A stretch of 43,860 bases of DNA from NCBI GenBank assembly GCA_009781085.1, contig WQYV01000012.1, forward strand, positions 1-43,860, written 5' to 3'. The position numbers and the translations under genes were made by a program. Position 1 is the stretch's first letter; the number at the start of each line of letters is the position of its first letter. Below are positions 1-8,960 of the stretch, one piece after another. The notes beneath the pieces were generated by a model. That model ran no database searches. It was not told the origin of the DNA and saw only the letters and a program-made list of their open reading frames with translations. Source of the stretch: Betaproteobacteria bacterium. GTDB taxonomy: Bacteria; Pseudomonadota; Gammaproteobacteria; Burkholderiales; Rhodocyclaceae.

Positions 1-1
1 G

Positions 2-3000
2 CATTTCGGCCAATCCGTCGAAGCGCCTGCCGGGACGTTCGAGAAAATCGACGGGCTGGAATCGCTTTCCGGCGTCGTCATGGTCGACCAGTCCCCCATC
101 GGCAAAAGCTCGCGCTCCAACCCAGTGAGCTACGTCGGGGCATGGGATGCCATCCGCCGGTTGTTTGCCGCCCTGCCGGAAGCCAGACAGCGCGGCTATG
201 GGCCGGGCACGTTCAGCTTCAACGCCGGGCATGGCCGCTGCCCCGCCTGTTCGGGTTCGGGTTTCGAGCATGTCGAAATGCAATTCCTTTCAGATGTCTG
301 GCTGCGCTGCCCGGACTGCGAAGGGAAACGCTACCGCCCGGAAGTGCTCGAACTGCGCTGGCGCGAAAAATCCGTTGCCGACGTGCTGGACATGACCGTG
401 CGCGAAGCCCTGCAATTCTTCGCCGAAGAGCCCGGCGTGCAAACCGCGCTCGCGCCACTTTCCGAAGTCGGGCTCGATTACCTGCGCCTTGGGCAGCCCG
501 TGCCGACCCTCTCCGGTGGCGAAGCGCAGCGCCTCAAACTAGCCGGGCACCTGGCTGGCGCAGCACGCGGTGGAAAACCTGTAAACAAGTCTGCGAAGAA
601 CCCTGTGGATGAACCTGTGGAAAAAGTTGACGGGCATCCCGGCCTGCTTTTCCTCTTCGATGAACCGACCACCGGCCTGCACTTCGAAGATGTCGCGGTA
701 CTGCTCAGGGCGTTTGACAAACTCCTTGCCGACGGGCATTCGCTGATCGTCATCGAACATAACCTCGACCTCATCGCTGCCGCCGACTGGATCATCGACC
801 TCGGCCCCGAAGGCGGCGAGGACGGTGGACAACTCATTGCCGCAGCTACACCAAAAGCGTTGGCTCACCACACTTTTTCCCACACGGGGGCGGCACTACG
901 CGAATACGTCGCCGCGCTCGACAACAACCGCAACGCGGCCAGATGCGTTGCCGAACCATCGGTTCCTTGGCGTGCCCAGGCGGCACAAACCATCGACATC
1001 TTCCACGCCCGCGAGCACAACCTCAAAAACATCAGCACGAGCATCCCGCGCCAGCGCCTTACCGTGGTCACGGGCCTGTCCGGCTCAGGCAAATCCACGC
1101 TCGCCTTCGACATCGTTTTCGGCGAAGGCCAGCGCCGCTATCTCGAATCCCTGAACGCCTACGCACGGCAGTTCGTGCAGCCCGCCCGCCGCCCCGACGT
1201 CGACGGCCTCACCGGCATCCCTCCGGCAGTTGCCATCGAACAACGCACTAGCCGGGGCGGTTACAAGAGCACCGTCGCCACGCTCACCGAAATCGCCCCT
1301 TTCCTGCGCCTGCTCTACGCCAAGCTCGGCGTCCAGTACTGCCCGGATTGCCGGACGGCGGTCAGGCCGCAGGGGTTCGAAGCCATCATCGCCCAGATCA
1401 TGCGGGACTCCCGCGATGCTTCCGTCGAAGTACTCGCCCCCCTGGTGACGGGGAGAAAAGGGCTGTACAACGACCTCGCCAAATGGGCCAAGGGCAAGGG
1501 GATCGAACAGCTTCGGGTCGATGGCCTCTACCTGCCGACCGCCAAATGGCCGCGCCTCGACCGCTATAAAGAACACGACATCGAACTCCCGCTCGGCATG
1601 GTTGTCGCACGCCCGGAAAACGAACCCCTGCTGCGCGGTTTTGTGCATGACGCCCTCGAACACGGCAAAGGCGTACTGAAAGTGCTCAAGCTCGGCGAAG
1701 CGGGAGCCGTGCCGACCGTATTTTCCACCCTGCGCGCCTGCCCTTCCTGCGGCACGGGTTTCCCGGAACCCGACCCCAAACTTTTTTCCTGGAACGCCCG
1801 CCACGGCTGGTGCCCGAAATGTTTCGGAACCGGGCTGAAAACGGTGGCGCGCATCGAAGACCCCGACCAGCTCGACCTTGGCAACGTTGAAGGGCTGATC
1901 CGCCACGACGAGACCTGCCCGGCCTGCGCGGGCGCACGGATCAACCCCGTGGCGCGTGCGGTACGTTTCCGGGAAAACGCCATGCATGAACTGACGGCGC
2001 TGACGGTCGAGCGCATGGCGGCGTTTTTCGAGGCGCTCGAACCCGACGAACGCGAAGCGGACATTGCCCGCGACCTGTTGAGCGAAATCCGTGGGCGGCT
2101 CGAATTCCTCCGGCACGTCGGCCTTGGCTATCTCGCCCTTGACCGCTCCGCGCCCACCCTCTCCGGCGGCGAAGCGCAACGCATCCGGTTGGCTGCACAA
2201 CTCGGTTCCAACCTGCGTGGCGTGTGCTACGTGCTCGACGAACCCACGATCGGCCTGCACCCACGGGACAACCGCCTGCTGCTCGACACACTCGAAGCCC
2301 TGCGCGACCGGGGCAACACCCTCGTGGTCGTCGAGCACGATGTTGAATCCATCCGCCGCGCCGACCACATCATCGACCTCGGCCCCGGTGCGGGCACGCG
2401 GGGCGGCGAAGTCGTCGCTACGGGCACGCTGGCTGACATCATCCAAACCCCCGCGTCCATCACCGGTCAGCGGCTGCATACCCCGATGGAGCACCCGATG
2501 CGATCCCGCCGCCAGGTCAGTGACGCCCATCCGGCGTTGTTGGTCTGCGGCGCCAGCCTGCATAACCTCAAGGAAATCACCGTGCGGGTCCCGCTTGCCC
2601 GCCTGAGCGCAGTGAGCGGCGTTTCCGGCTCCGGCAAATCGACGCTGGCCCGCGATGTCCTTCATACCAACCTGCGCGCCCTGCTTGGCTCTGCCGCCGA
2701 TATTGTGGGTTGCCGGGAGATTTTGGGCTGGCAGCGTGTGGGCCGTGTCCTGGAAGTCGACCAGACACCCATCGGCAAGACCCCGCGCTCCTGCCCGGCA
2801 ACCTACGTCGGTTTCTGGGACACAGTCCGCAAACTCTTCGCCGATACCCTGGAAGCGCGCAGCCACGGCTGGAACGCGGGGCGCTTCTCCTTCAACACCG
2901 GCGCGGGACGCTGCCCGCTCTGCGACGGCGCAGGCCAGACTACGGTGGAAATGAATTTCCTGCCCGACGTCAAAACCCTCTGCGAAGCCTGCGGCGGCGC

Positions 3001-3565
3001 ACGCTTCAACCCCGAAACCCTGCTCGTGCGCTGGCGCGGTAAATCGGCGGCGGAAGTCCTGGCGATGGACGTCGACGAAGCGGCGGGATTCTTCGCAGCC
3101 CACCCGTCGATTGCACACCCCCTGCAACTTCTGCGGGAAGTCGGCCTCGGCTACCTCACCCTGGGTCAGCCCAGCCCAACCCTCTCCGGCGGGGAGGCGC
3201 AGCGCATCAAACTGGTGACGGAACTCGCCAAAGTTCGTCCCGCCCTAGGCGAAACCGCCGACAAGGGCATGCCGCTGCCCCCGCACCGACACACGCTCTA
3301 TGTGCTCGACGAACCCACGGTGGGCCTGCACATGGCTGATGTTGAAAAACTCATCCGCGTCCTCCATCGCCTGACCGAAGCCGGGCACACTGTGCTGGTG
3401 GTCGAACACGACCTCGACGTCCTTGCAGAAGCCGACTGGCTCATCGACCTCGGTCCCGAAGGCGGCGAACATGGCGGCCAGCTTGTTGCCGAAGGCATGC
3501 CAGAAACGGTGATGGCGACAAAGGGGTCGCATACGGGAAGGTATCTGAAGGAGTTTTTGGCGTAA
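2..3565 (+). CDS. UvrA-like excinuclease subunit, tandem-duplicated form, 5' end missing
   Basis: ABC-type DNA-damage recognition ATPase of the UvrA family. The frame is open from base 2, so the start lies outside the window. Three ABC signature motifs (LSGGEAQR) appear near bases 509, 2156 and 3179. Walker A motifs (GLSGSGKST, GVSGSGKST) lie near 1075 and 2625. Zinc-finger cysteine pairs lie near 239-320, 1340, 1740-1920 and 2910-2995. The order is: C-terminal UvrA half (1-900), a complete N-terminal half (about 985-2450, including a UvrB-binding-like segment with a GRKG motif near 1450), then a second C-terminal half (about 2540-3560). The visible part already exceeds a single UvrA (about 940 residues), so the whole protein is probably a head-to-tail fusion of two UvrA units. 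Such very large UvrA proteins are known in proteobacteria. It need not be the main repair UvrA. Confidence 0.93.
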   Translation, partial: HFGQSVEAPAGTFEKIDGLESLSGVVMVDQSPIGKSSRSNPVSYVGAWDAIRRLFAALPEARQRGYGPGTFSFNAGHGRCPACSGSGFEHVEMQFLSDVWLRCPDCEGKRYRPEVLELRWREKSVADVLDMTVREALQFFAEEPGVQTALAPLSEVGLDYLRLGQPVPTLSGGEAQRLKLAGHLAGAARGGKPVNKSAKNPVDEPVEKVDGHPGLLFLFDEPTTGLHFEDVAVLLRAFDKLLADGHSLIVIEHNLDLIAAADWIIDLGPEGGEDGGQLIAAATPKALAHHTFSHTGAALREYVAALDNNRNAARCVAEPSVPWRAQAAQTIDIFHAREHNLKNISTSIPRQRLTVVTGLSGSGKSTLAFDIVFGEGQRRYLESLNAYARQFVQPARRPDVDGLTGIPPAVAIEQRTSRGGYKSTVATLTEIAPFLRLLYAKLGVQYCPDCRTAVRPQGFEAIIAQIMRDSRDASVEVLAPLVTGRKGLYNDLAKWAKGKGIEQLRVDGLYLPTAKWPRLDRYKEHDIELPLGMVVARPENEPLLRGFVHDALEHGKGVLKVLKLGEAGAVPTVFSTLRACPSCGTGFPEPDPKLFSWNARHGWCPKCFGTGLKTVARIEDPDQLDLGNVEGLIRHDETCPACAGARINPVARAVRFRENAMHELTALTVERMAAFFEALEPDEREADIARDLLSEIRGRLEFLRHVGLGYLALDRSAPTLSGGEAQRIRLAAQLGSNLRGVCYVLDEPTIGLHPRDNRLLLDTLEALRDRGNTLVVVEHDVESIRRADHIIDLGPGAGTRGGEVVATGTLADIIQTPASITGQRLHTPMEHPMRSRRQVSDAHPALLVCGASLHNLKEITVRVPLARLSAVSGVSGSGKSTLARDVLHTNLRALLGSAADIVGCREILGWQRVGRVLEVDQTPIGKTPRSCPATYVGFWDTVRKLFADTLEARSHGWNAGRFSFNTGAGRCPLCDGAGQTTVEMNFLPDVKTLCEACGGARFNPETLLVRWRGKSAAEVLAMDVDEAAGFFAAHPSIAHPLQLLREVGLGYLTLGQPSPTLSGGEAQRIKLVTELAKVRPALGETADKGMPLPPHRHTLYVLDEPTVGLHMADVEKLIRVLHRLTEAGHTVLVVEHDLDVLAEADWLIDLGPEGGEHGGQLVAEGMPETVMATKGSHTGRYLKEFLA

Positions 3566-3626
3566 CAGAGGCGGGCTTCGGCATTATCCGCCTACACTTG
3601 CCGCTGCCATAAGGTGCAGGCTACTA

Positions 3627-4238
3627 CTATTGCGCACCATCCATAAGGTCGGTGCGTTGCTTGCTTTTGCCATCTTCCAGTATGAAATCATCGAACTTCC
3701 ACTGGCCGAGAGACTTGCTTGCATTGACGTAGACTGTGCCATCGCCTTTTGGCCCTTTTGCGCTGAAGGAAAGGCTTGCTTCCCCGTTGGGACCCGATAC
3801 GTTAATGCTGCCGCCTGGGATTCCCGTCTGGATCGGCTGCCCAAGAATTTGGATGACATGCGGGTTTTCATTGAGTTCCTTGACCGCCATTTGGTAAACA
3901 TCAGAGTTTCGCAGCATTTTAGGCATCACGGCAATCAAGACTGTGGCAAGCAGGAGTGGTATGACGACCAAAGCCAAACCAACCCAAGCATAGGTGCGTT
4001 GAGTAGACTTGAAACTCTCCACGCTTTCCCAACGCTTATTGCGCCATGCCCAAGCGCTGCCTTTCGCGCCAAGGACGAATGGCATGACAATATTTACAAA
4101 CGGCACGAAGCAGAGCAACGCAATGAAGGTGCTGTTACCAATGCCCCAGATCCAGTTGAGCAGGAAAGCGCCCCAATTCCAACGGTCGATTTCGGGGGGG
4201 ACTACCGCAGCGGTGCCCGTTCCAGATGTATTTTCCAT
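3627..4238 (-). CDS. Coa1-family (cytochrome c oxidase assembly factor 1-like) membrane protein
   Basis: Membrane protein of about 203 residues. The first half has a tryptophan-rich segment (DRWNWGAFLLNWIWG) and hydrophobic helices, then a K/R/W-rich loop (GSAWAWRNKRWESVE). A further transmembrane helix follows near residues 85-110. The C-terminal half (LGQPI...GSINVSGPNGEASLSF...GPKGDGTVYV) matches the Coa1/Tim21-like fold as I recall it. The frame is open further upstream, but I chose the ATG at 4238 because MENTSG begins the conserved part and the preceding residues look non-coding. The ribosome site is weak. It is transcribed divergently from the antiporter gene. A role in respiratory oxidase assembly is only a family name here; no oxidase gene is nearby. 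Confidence 0.7.
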   Translation of the reverse strand: MENTSGTGTAAVVPPEIDRWNWGAFLLNWIWGIGNSTFIALLCFVPFVNIVMPFVLGAKGSAWAWRNKRWESVESFKSTQRTYAWVGLALVVIPLLLATVLIAVMPKMLRNSDVYQMAVKELNENPHVIQILGQPIQTGIPGGSINVSGPNGEASLSFSAKGPKGDGTVYVNASKSLGQWKFDDFILEDGKSKQRTDLMDGAQ

Positions 4239-4353
4239 TTCAAATCCAATTGTGTTGTGCAACGGGCGGCGACTGTACCGCAAGACATAGCACACGACAC
4301 ACCTCGGATTATTCGCATGGCGGACGTTCGGCTCGGGCATTTACGGCCTTGTG

Positions 4354-4359
4354 TATAAT
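4354..4359 (+). promoter_or_regulatory. Possible -10 element upstream of the antiporter gene
   Basis: A perfect TATAAT lies 50 bases before the antiporter ATG, in the 170-base gap between two divergent genes. I see no convincing -35 hexamer at 17 bases, so this is a weak prediction. Confidence 0.35.
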
Positions 4360-4408
4360 CCAAGCCTTTCCAAACCATGGGTGGCACAGCCGTTTTCAGG
4401 AACGAAGG

Positions 4409-6079
4409 ATGCATTCAATAGAAGTCATATTGGTCATGTTGCTGGCGGTAGTTGCCAGCAGCTATCTAGTGCGGGCACTACCGTTTTCGGTTCCCCTGCC
4501 GCTAGTCCAGATTATGCTTGGCGTCCTGATTGCCACCATGTCGAACAGCATAGTCGAATTGGAATCGGAAATCTTTCTCTTCGTCTTTTTGCCGCCGCTG
4601 CTTTTTCTTGATGGATGGCGGATTCCCAAGGCCAGCCTATTTCACGATAAAGTCATTGTCATTAATCTCGCTCTCGGTCTGGTAATTTTTACCGTGGTCG
4701 GTGCAGGTTTCCTGATCCACTGGCTGGTTCCGGACATGCCGCTACCCGTGGCTTTCGCACTGGCGGCGGTGGTGTCGCCCACTGACCCGGTGGCGGTGTC
4801 ATCCATCGTTTCGCGTTACCCGATGCCAAAACGCCTGATGCACATCCTCGAAGGCGAATCATTGCTGAACGATGCTTCCGGCCTGGTGTGTTTCCGTTTT
4901 GCGGTCGTGGCGGCGGCGACCGGCCTGTTTTCGCTGAAAACGGCTTCCTTGACTTTCCTTTGGATGGCGGTTGGCGGCGTGGTGTTCGGCATCGCGGTGA
5001 CGTTGGCTATCAGCCAGGCACAATACTGGATGTCCCGCCACTGGGGAGAAGAGGGCGGCGCGGCCATCCTGATCAACCTGATGACCCCGTTCGGTGCGTA
5101 CCTGGCAGCAGAATCCTGTCATGCTTCCGGAATTCTTGCGGCCGTCACGGCAGGGATCACTATGAGCTATATCGAATTGAGTGGCCGTGCATTGGCGACG
5201 ACGCGGGTTCAGCGCATCGCCGTGTGGGACATGATGCGCTTCGCCCTCAATGGCCTCATGTTCGTGCTGCTTGGGGAGCAGTTGCCCGCTATCGTGAACC
5301 GTGCCATGGAGGCAGCCGGAGAGACGGGAGAATATAGGGCGAACATGTGGTTGGCGATTTGTGCACTATTGATTACCGTCGCCCTCATCAGTTTACGTTT
5401 TATCTGGATATGGGTTTCGGTGCGCCTGATGCTGTTCCGTGCGCGCCGCACTGGGAAGAAGCCAGGAGAGATCGACCAGCGCATCGTGCCGATAATGTCG
5501 CTGGCCGGCGTGCGTGGGGCGGTCACGCTGGCGGGCGTCCTGTCCCTGCCGCTGGCGATGAAACATGGATTGCCCTTTCCGGCGCGGGATCAGGCCATCT
5601 TCCTTGCAGCGATGGTTATCTTGATATCGCTCGTGACCGCCAGCGTGCTGCTGCCCTGGCTGTTGCGGGGGCGGGCGATAAGCGTGCCGGGGGTGTCCGT
5701 CGAGAAGCACAGGGAGGAAAGCGCTATTCGCACGGCTGCGGCTGCGGCCATCAAGGCCATCGAAGAAGCCAGCCGCAACATGGTGGAGAACGACCCCGAT
5801 GCCAGTGAAACCGAGCTTTACACCCAAGCCGCCCTGCGGGTGATCGAAACGTATAGGTATCGGCTCACCGACGAACCTTATGTGGTCGATGACGGAGAAA
5901 CGCTGCGCAACGCGGACCGCATCGAACTTAAACTACGCCAGGCCGCCTTGGAAGCAGAACGCAATACAATTGCACGCCTCGCGCAAACCCGGCAAATTTC
6001 GGATGATGTATTTAGGCGGTTGATGGATAGAATCGACTTTCTGTCCGTGGCACATCATCCAGAAACTCCCCATCATTGA
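4409..6079 (+). CDS. Na+/H+ antiporter, CPA1 (NhaP/YjcE-like) family
   Basis: Inner-membrane cation/proton antiporter of 556 residues. About 12 hydrophobic segments fill the first 430 residues. The family motifs are clear: FVFLPPLLFLDGW, VVSPTDPVAVSSI and EGESLLNDASGLV, the last two containing the conserved Asp/Glu residues of the ion path. A soluble, helical C-terminal tail of about 120 residues (many Glu, Arg, Ala) follows, as is common in bacterial CPA1 proteins. The ATG at 4409 fits because AGGAAC lies six bases upstream and the protein then begins directly with a membrane helix; the open frame upstream of it shows no family similarity. Ion preference cannot be read from the sequence. Confidence 0.92.
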   Translation: MHSIEVILVMLLAVVASSYLVRALPFSVPLPLVQIMLGVLIATMSNSIVELESEIFLFVFLPPLLFLDGWRIPKASLFHDKVIVINLALGLVIFTVVGAGFLIHWLVPDMPLPVAFALAAVVSPTDPVAVSSIVSRYPMPKRLMHILEGESLLNDASGLVCFRFAVVAAATGLFSLKTASLTFLWMAVGGVVFGIAVTLAISQAQYWMSRHWGEEGGAAILINLMTPFGAYLAAESCHASGILAAVTAGITMSYIELSGRALATTRVQRIAVWDMMRFALNGLMFVLLGEQLPAIVNRAMEAAGETGEYRANMWLAICALLITVALISLRFIWIWVSVRLMLFRARRTGKKPGEIDQRIVPIMSLAGVRGAVTLAGVLSLPLAMKHGLPFPARDQAIFLAAMVILISLVTASVLLPWLLRGRAISVPGVSVEKHREESAIRTAAAAAIKAIEEASRNMVENDPDASETELYTQAALRVIETYRYRLTDEPYVVDDGETLRNADRIELKLRQAALEAERNTIARLAQTRQISDDVFRRLMDRIDFLSVAHHPETPHH

Positions 6080-6126
6080 TGGGCAACACTTAAACGCGGA
6101 TACCCTCACCCTTTCCGGAGACCGTC

Positions 6127-6921
6127 ATGGTTTTTACATTCCGTTCGCTTCGCGCTGCATTTCTTATGCTGATAATAGCTGTTGTTGCGGTAACCGTCAT
6201 TCCGGCAGCGCATGCTGGAGGGGCGCAAAAAGGCCATGCAGAGACGGAGCATGCCAATGAAGCCAAGATACGCAAAAGCGTTGCTGCTTTCCTCGACGTA
6301 CCCGAATCGGTCGTAGAATCGGTGACACGCATCCCGCAAGCCGAACTGTATGAAGTCGTGTTGGTTAACGGTGAGCTGTTCTACACTGATAAGGCTGCGA
6401 GTTTCTTCATTCTCGGCAATATCATCGATACCAAGACGTGGCGGAATTTGACTGGCGAACGCCTCGACAAGCTCGCACGCATCGATTTCAAATCCCTGCC
6501 CTTGGAACAGGCCGTCAAACGCGTCAATGGCAATGGCCAACGGGTCATCGTAACTTTTGAAGACCCCAATTGCGGTTATTGCAAACACTTGAGCGGAGAA
6601 CTGCAAAAGGTGAAGGACGTTACCATCTATACGTTCCTCTATCCGATTCTCTCAGACGATTCCGTAACCAAATCGCGCTATATCTGGTGTGCCGAAAACA
6701 AGGCCGCTACCTGGATGGCATGGATTATTGACGGCAAAGCGCCGGAAGCGCGCAATTGCGATAGCGCCGTCATTGACAGAAATGTGGAACTTGGCAAGAA
6801 ATTGCGCGTAACCGGCACACCTGTCCTGTTCTTTGCTAATGGTGCGCGCATTGGCGGTTACCGTGAAGCGTCGATCCTGGAACAAATGTTGGTGGAATTT
6901 TCTACTAAAGCAGGCAAATAA
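6127..6921 (+). CDS. dsbC: DsbC-like thiol:disulfide interchange protein
   Basis: Periplasmic disulfide isomerase of 264 residues. It has a signal peptide (residues 1-30, hydrophobic core ending AAHA), an N-terminal dimerisation domain (KIRKSVAAFLDVPES...YEVVLVNGELFYTD) and a C-terminal thioredoxin fold. The active site is the CGYC within FEDPNCGYCKHL near residue 145. The cis-proline loop is TGTPVLFF near residue 235. A second cysteine pair (YIWC...NCDS) matches the structural disulfide of DsbC. CCGGAG lies about seven bases before the ATG. DsbG is an alternative, but the TGTP loop and CGYC site favour DsbC. Confidence 0.92.
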   Translation: MVFTFRSLRAAFLMLIIAVVAVTVIPAAHAGGAQKGHAETEHANEAKIRKSVAAFLDVPESVVESVTRIPQAELYEVVLVNGELFYTDKAASFFILGNIIDTKTWRNLTGERLDKLARIDFKSLPLEQAVKRVNGNGQRVIVTFEDPNCGYCKHLSGELQKVKDVTIYTFLYPILSDDSVTKSRYIWCAENKAATWMAWIIDGKAPEARNCDSAVIDRNVELGKKLRVTGTPVLFFANGARIGGYREASILEQMLVEFSTKAGK

Positions 6922-7227
6922 GACGGGTGGGTTCATACATCCCTCCGCCACTGCCGTGCTCACGTAGCGCGAGGTATTCAGCGTGACCCGGTTGATCGCC
7001 TGAAATTTCTCGCGGAAGTTAGTCTCCAGCATGGCAATCAGGACTTATTCGATTTGGTGTGTTATGTTAACGTCATTTTTTGCCCCGAGGGAGAGTGGGG
7101 CATCATAAAATGGCTTTTGATACCTACACAAAACCGCTTGAATGCCCCTTGCGGGCGCCGATGTTAGAATCCGGAACCGTCCCCCTTTCCCTGGCCATAT
7201 AGCGTGTCCTTTTCCGAAAGCAATACG
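6922..7227. other. Intergenic stretch of about 300 bases, no clear gene
   Basis: No supported gene, RNA or terminator. A minus-strand open frame around 6930-7032 reads LETNFREKFQAINRVTLN, which looks protein-like and may be the remnant of a lost gene, but I do not recognise it. A GCCCC/GGGGC hairpin at about 7083-7101 has no T-run on either strand, so it is not a convincing terminator. Confidence 0.4.
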
Positions 7228-8451
7228 ATGAACCCCGCCGAGCGACGTGCGGGCGCGAGCCTTGCGGCTATATTTGCCTTGCGAATGTTTGGGCTGTTCC
7301 TGATCTTGCCTGTGTTCGCCGAATACGCACGCAACAGCATCCCGGGCGGGAACAATACCACCTATGTTGGCTTGGCGATGGGCGCTTACGGGTTCACACA
7401 GGCGTTTCTGCAAATTCCTTTTGGCATGGCTTCGGATCGGTACGGACGCAAGCCCGTGATTCTTTTCGGCCTGGCACTGTTTGTTGTTGGCAGCATTGTG
7501 GCGGCATTGGCTACCGACATTTACGCTGTTATTGCGGGGCGCGCGCTCCAAGGGGCAGGCGCAATCTCGGCGGCGGTCACGGCGCTGGCTGCCGACCTTA
7601 CGCGCGATCAGCACCGCACCAAGATCATGGCGATGATCGGGTCGAGCATTGGGCTTGTGTTCGCCCTTTCGATGGTTGCCGCACCGCTACTCTTGAACGC
7701 TGTCGGCATGTCCGGCATTTTCTGGCTGATTGCCGTGCTGGCTTTTGGGGCAATGGCGCTGACGGTCTGGGCCGTGCCCCCTGTGCCAACTACCCCGGCG
7801 CTTCGCACCGCCTCTCCAGAGAAAGGAATTTCTGTGGATGGTGGTGTTTTTCGCCAAATCCTATGCCACGGGTCGCTGATGCGGCTCAATTTTGGGATTT
7901 TCGCCCTTCATCTCATCCAGATGATGATGTGGGTCACTGTGCCGACTGCATTGACCACTCAAGGAGGATTGCCTGTTATCGAGCATTGGAAGATTTACCT
8001 GCCGGCAGTGCTGCTCGCTATCGCCATTATGGTTCCCGCAATTATTGCAGCCGAACGGGGCGGGCGCTTCAAGCTCGTTTACACTGGCGCGGTCACCCTG
8101 CTTGCGCTTGTCCAATTCGGGCTTCATACGGCGGCAGGCAATGTCTGGCTCACTGCTTCATGGCTTACCCTCTTTTTTATCTCTTTCAATATTCTTGAAG
8201 CTATGCAACCATCATTAATATCGCGTATCGTATCGCCTGAGATCAAGGGGGCAGCTCTTGGCGTATACAACACACTGCAATCCGTTGGGGTCTTTCTTGG
8301 CGGCGTTATTGGCGGTTGGATCAATCACAGGTTTGGGGAGACTGCCGTCGGCTGGTGCTGCGGTGCAATTGCTTTGGCATGGCTGGTACTCTCTGCAGCT
8401 TATCCGTTGTCACCACCGCCCAAGAAAGAGTCGTCCAACTACCAGACATGA
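7228..8451 (+). CDS. MFS transporter (YajR-like group)
   Basis: Major facilitator superfamily permease of about 407 residues with 12 predicted membrane helices. The motif-A loop between helices 2 and 3 reads [13 protein letters not shown] chose the ATG at 7228 (MNPAERRAG) because the family in betaproteobacteria starts at this point; a GTG at 7204 is in frame and cannot be excluded. It lies 37 bases upstream of ssb, the usual order in this class. Its substrate is unknown; drug or metabolite export is a family guess. Confidence 0.9.
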   Translation: MNPAERRAGASLAAIFALRMFGLFLILPVFAEYARNSIPGGNNTTYVGLAMGAYGFTQAFLQIPFGMASDRYGRKPVILFGLALFVVGSIVAALATDIYAVIAGRALQGAGAISAAVTALAADLTRDQHRTKIMAMIGSSIGLVFALSMVAAPLLLNAVGMSGIFWLIAVLAFGAMALTVWAVPPVPTTPALRTASPEKGISVDGGVFRQILCHGSLMRLNFGIFALHLIQMMMWVTVPTALTTQGGLPVIEHWKIYLPAVLLAIAIMVPAIIAAERGGRFKLVYTGAVTLLALVQFGLHTAAGNVWLTASWLTLFFISFNILEAMQPSLISRIVSPEIKGAALGVYNTLQSVGVFLGGVIGGWINHRFGETAVGWCCGAIALAWLVLSAAYPLSPPPKKESSNYQT

Positions 8452-8488
8452 TGTAACACTCACCCAAACGCATCTACAGGAGAATCGC

Positions 8489-8956
8489 ATGGCATCCGTC
8501 AATAAAGTCATCCTCGTCGGCAACTTGGGCCGCGACCCGGAAATCCGCTACATGCCCAATGGCGATGCGGTCTGCAACGTCAACCTCGCCACGACTGAAA
8601 GCTGGAACGACAAGGCGAGCGGCGAGCGCCGAGAGGTCACTGAATGGCATCGCGTCGTGCTGTTCCGCAAGCTTGCTGAAATTGCCGGCCAATACCTGAA
8701 AAAAGGCTCCCAAGTCTATTTTGAGGGTCGCATCCGCACCCGCAAATGGCAGGACAAGGACGGTACCGACCGTTACACCACCGAAATCGAGGCTCAAGAA
8801 ATGAAGATGCTTGGCCGCCGGGAAGGTGGTGGTGACGCGCCGATGCCACGCGACCAGGATCCTGTCCCAGAGGCTCGTCAAGCCCCGGCTCCGGCCAAGG
8901 CACCGGGCGGCGATTCCGGCGGGTTCGGCAACTTCGACGACGATATTCCGTTTTGA
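8489..8956 (+). CDS. ssb: Single-stranded DNA-binding protein
   Basis: SSB of 155 residues. The OB-fold domain covers residues 1-110 ([43 protein letters not shown]). A disordered Pro/Ala/Gly linker follows, and then the conserved acidic tip DDDIPF that recruits replication and repair partners. The ATG at 8489 has CAGGAGA as ribosome site. The open frame upstream of it overlaps the MFS gene and is not SSB-like. Length and ends match full-length proteobacterial SSB. Confidence 0.97.
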   Translation: MASVNKVILVGNLGRDPEIRYMPNGDAVCNVNLATTESWNDKASGERREVTEWHRVVLFRKLAEIAGQYLKKGSQVYFEGRIRTRKWQDKDGTDRYTTEIEAQEMKMLGRREGGGDAPMPRDQDPVPEARQAPAPAKAPGGDSGGFGNFDDDIPF

Positions 8957-8960
8957 GCGA

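Noticed and set aside
1085-3127. 680-codon open frame on the minus strand inside the UvrA-like gene
   Set aside because: Low-complexity translation without domains; it is an antisense shadow of a GC-rich gene with biased third positions.
3630-4358. Plus-strand frame of 242 codons opposite the Coa1-like gene
   Set aside because: The minus-strand protein has clear membrane segments and family motifs; the plus-strand translation has none.
7083-7101. GCCCC/GGGGC hairpin as a terminator
   Set aside because: No T-run follows the stem on either strand; the T-run lies on the wrong side.
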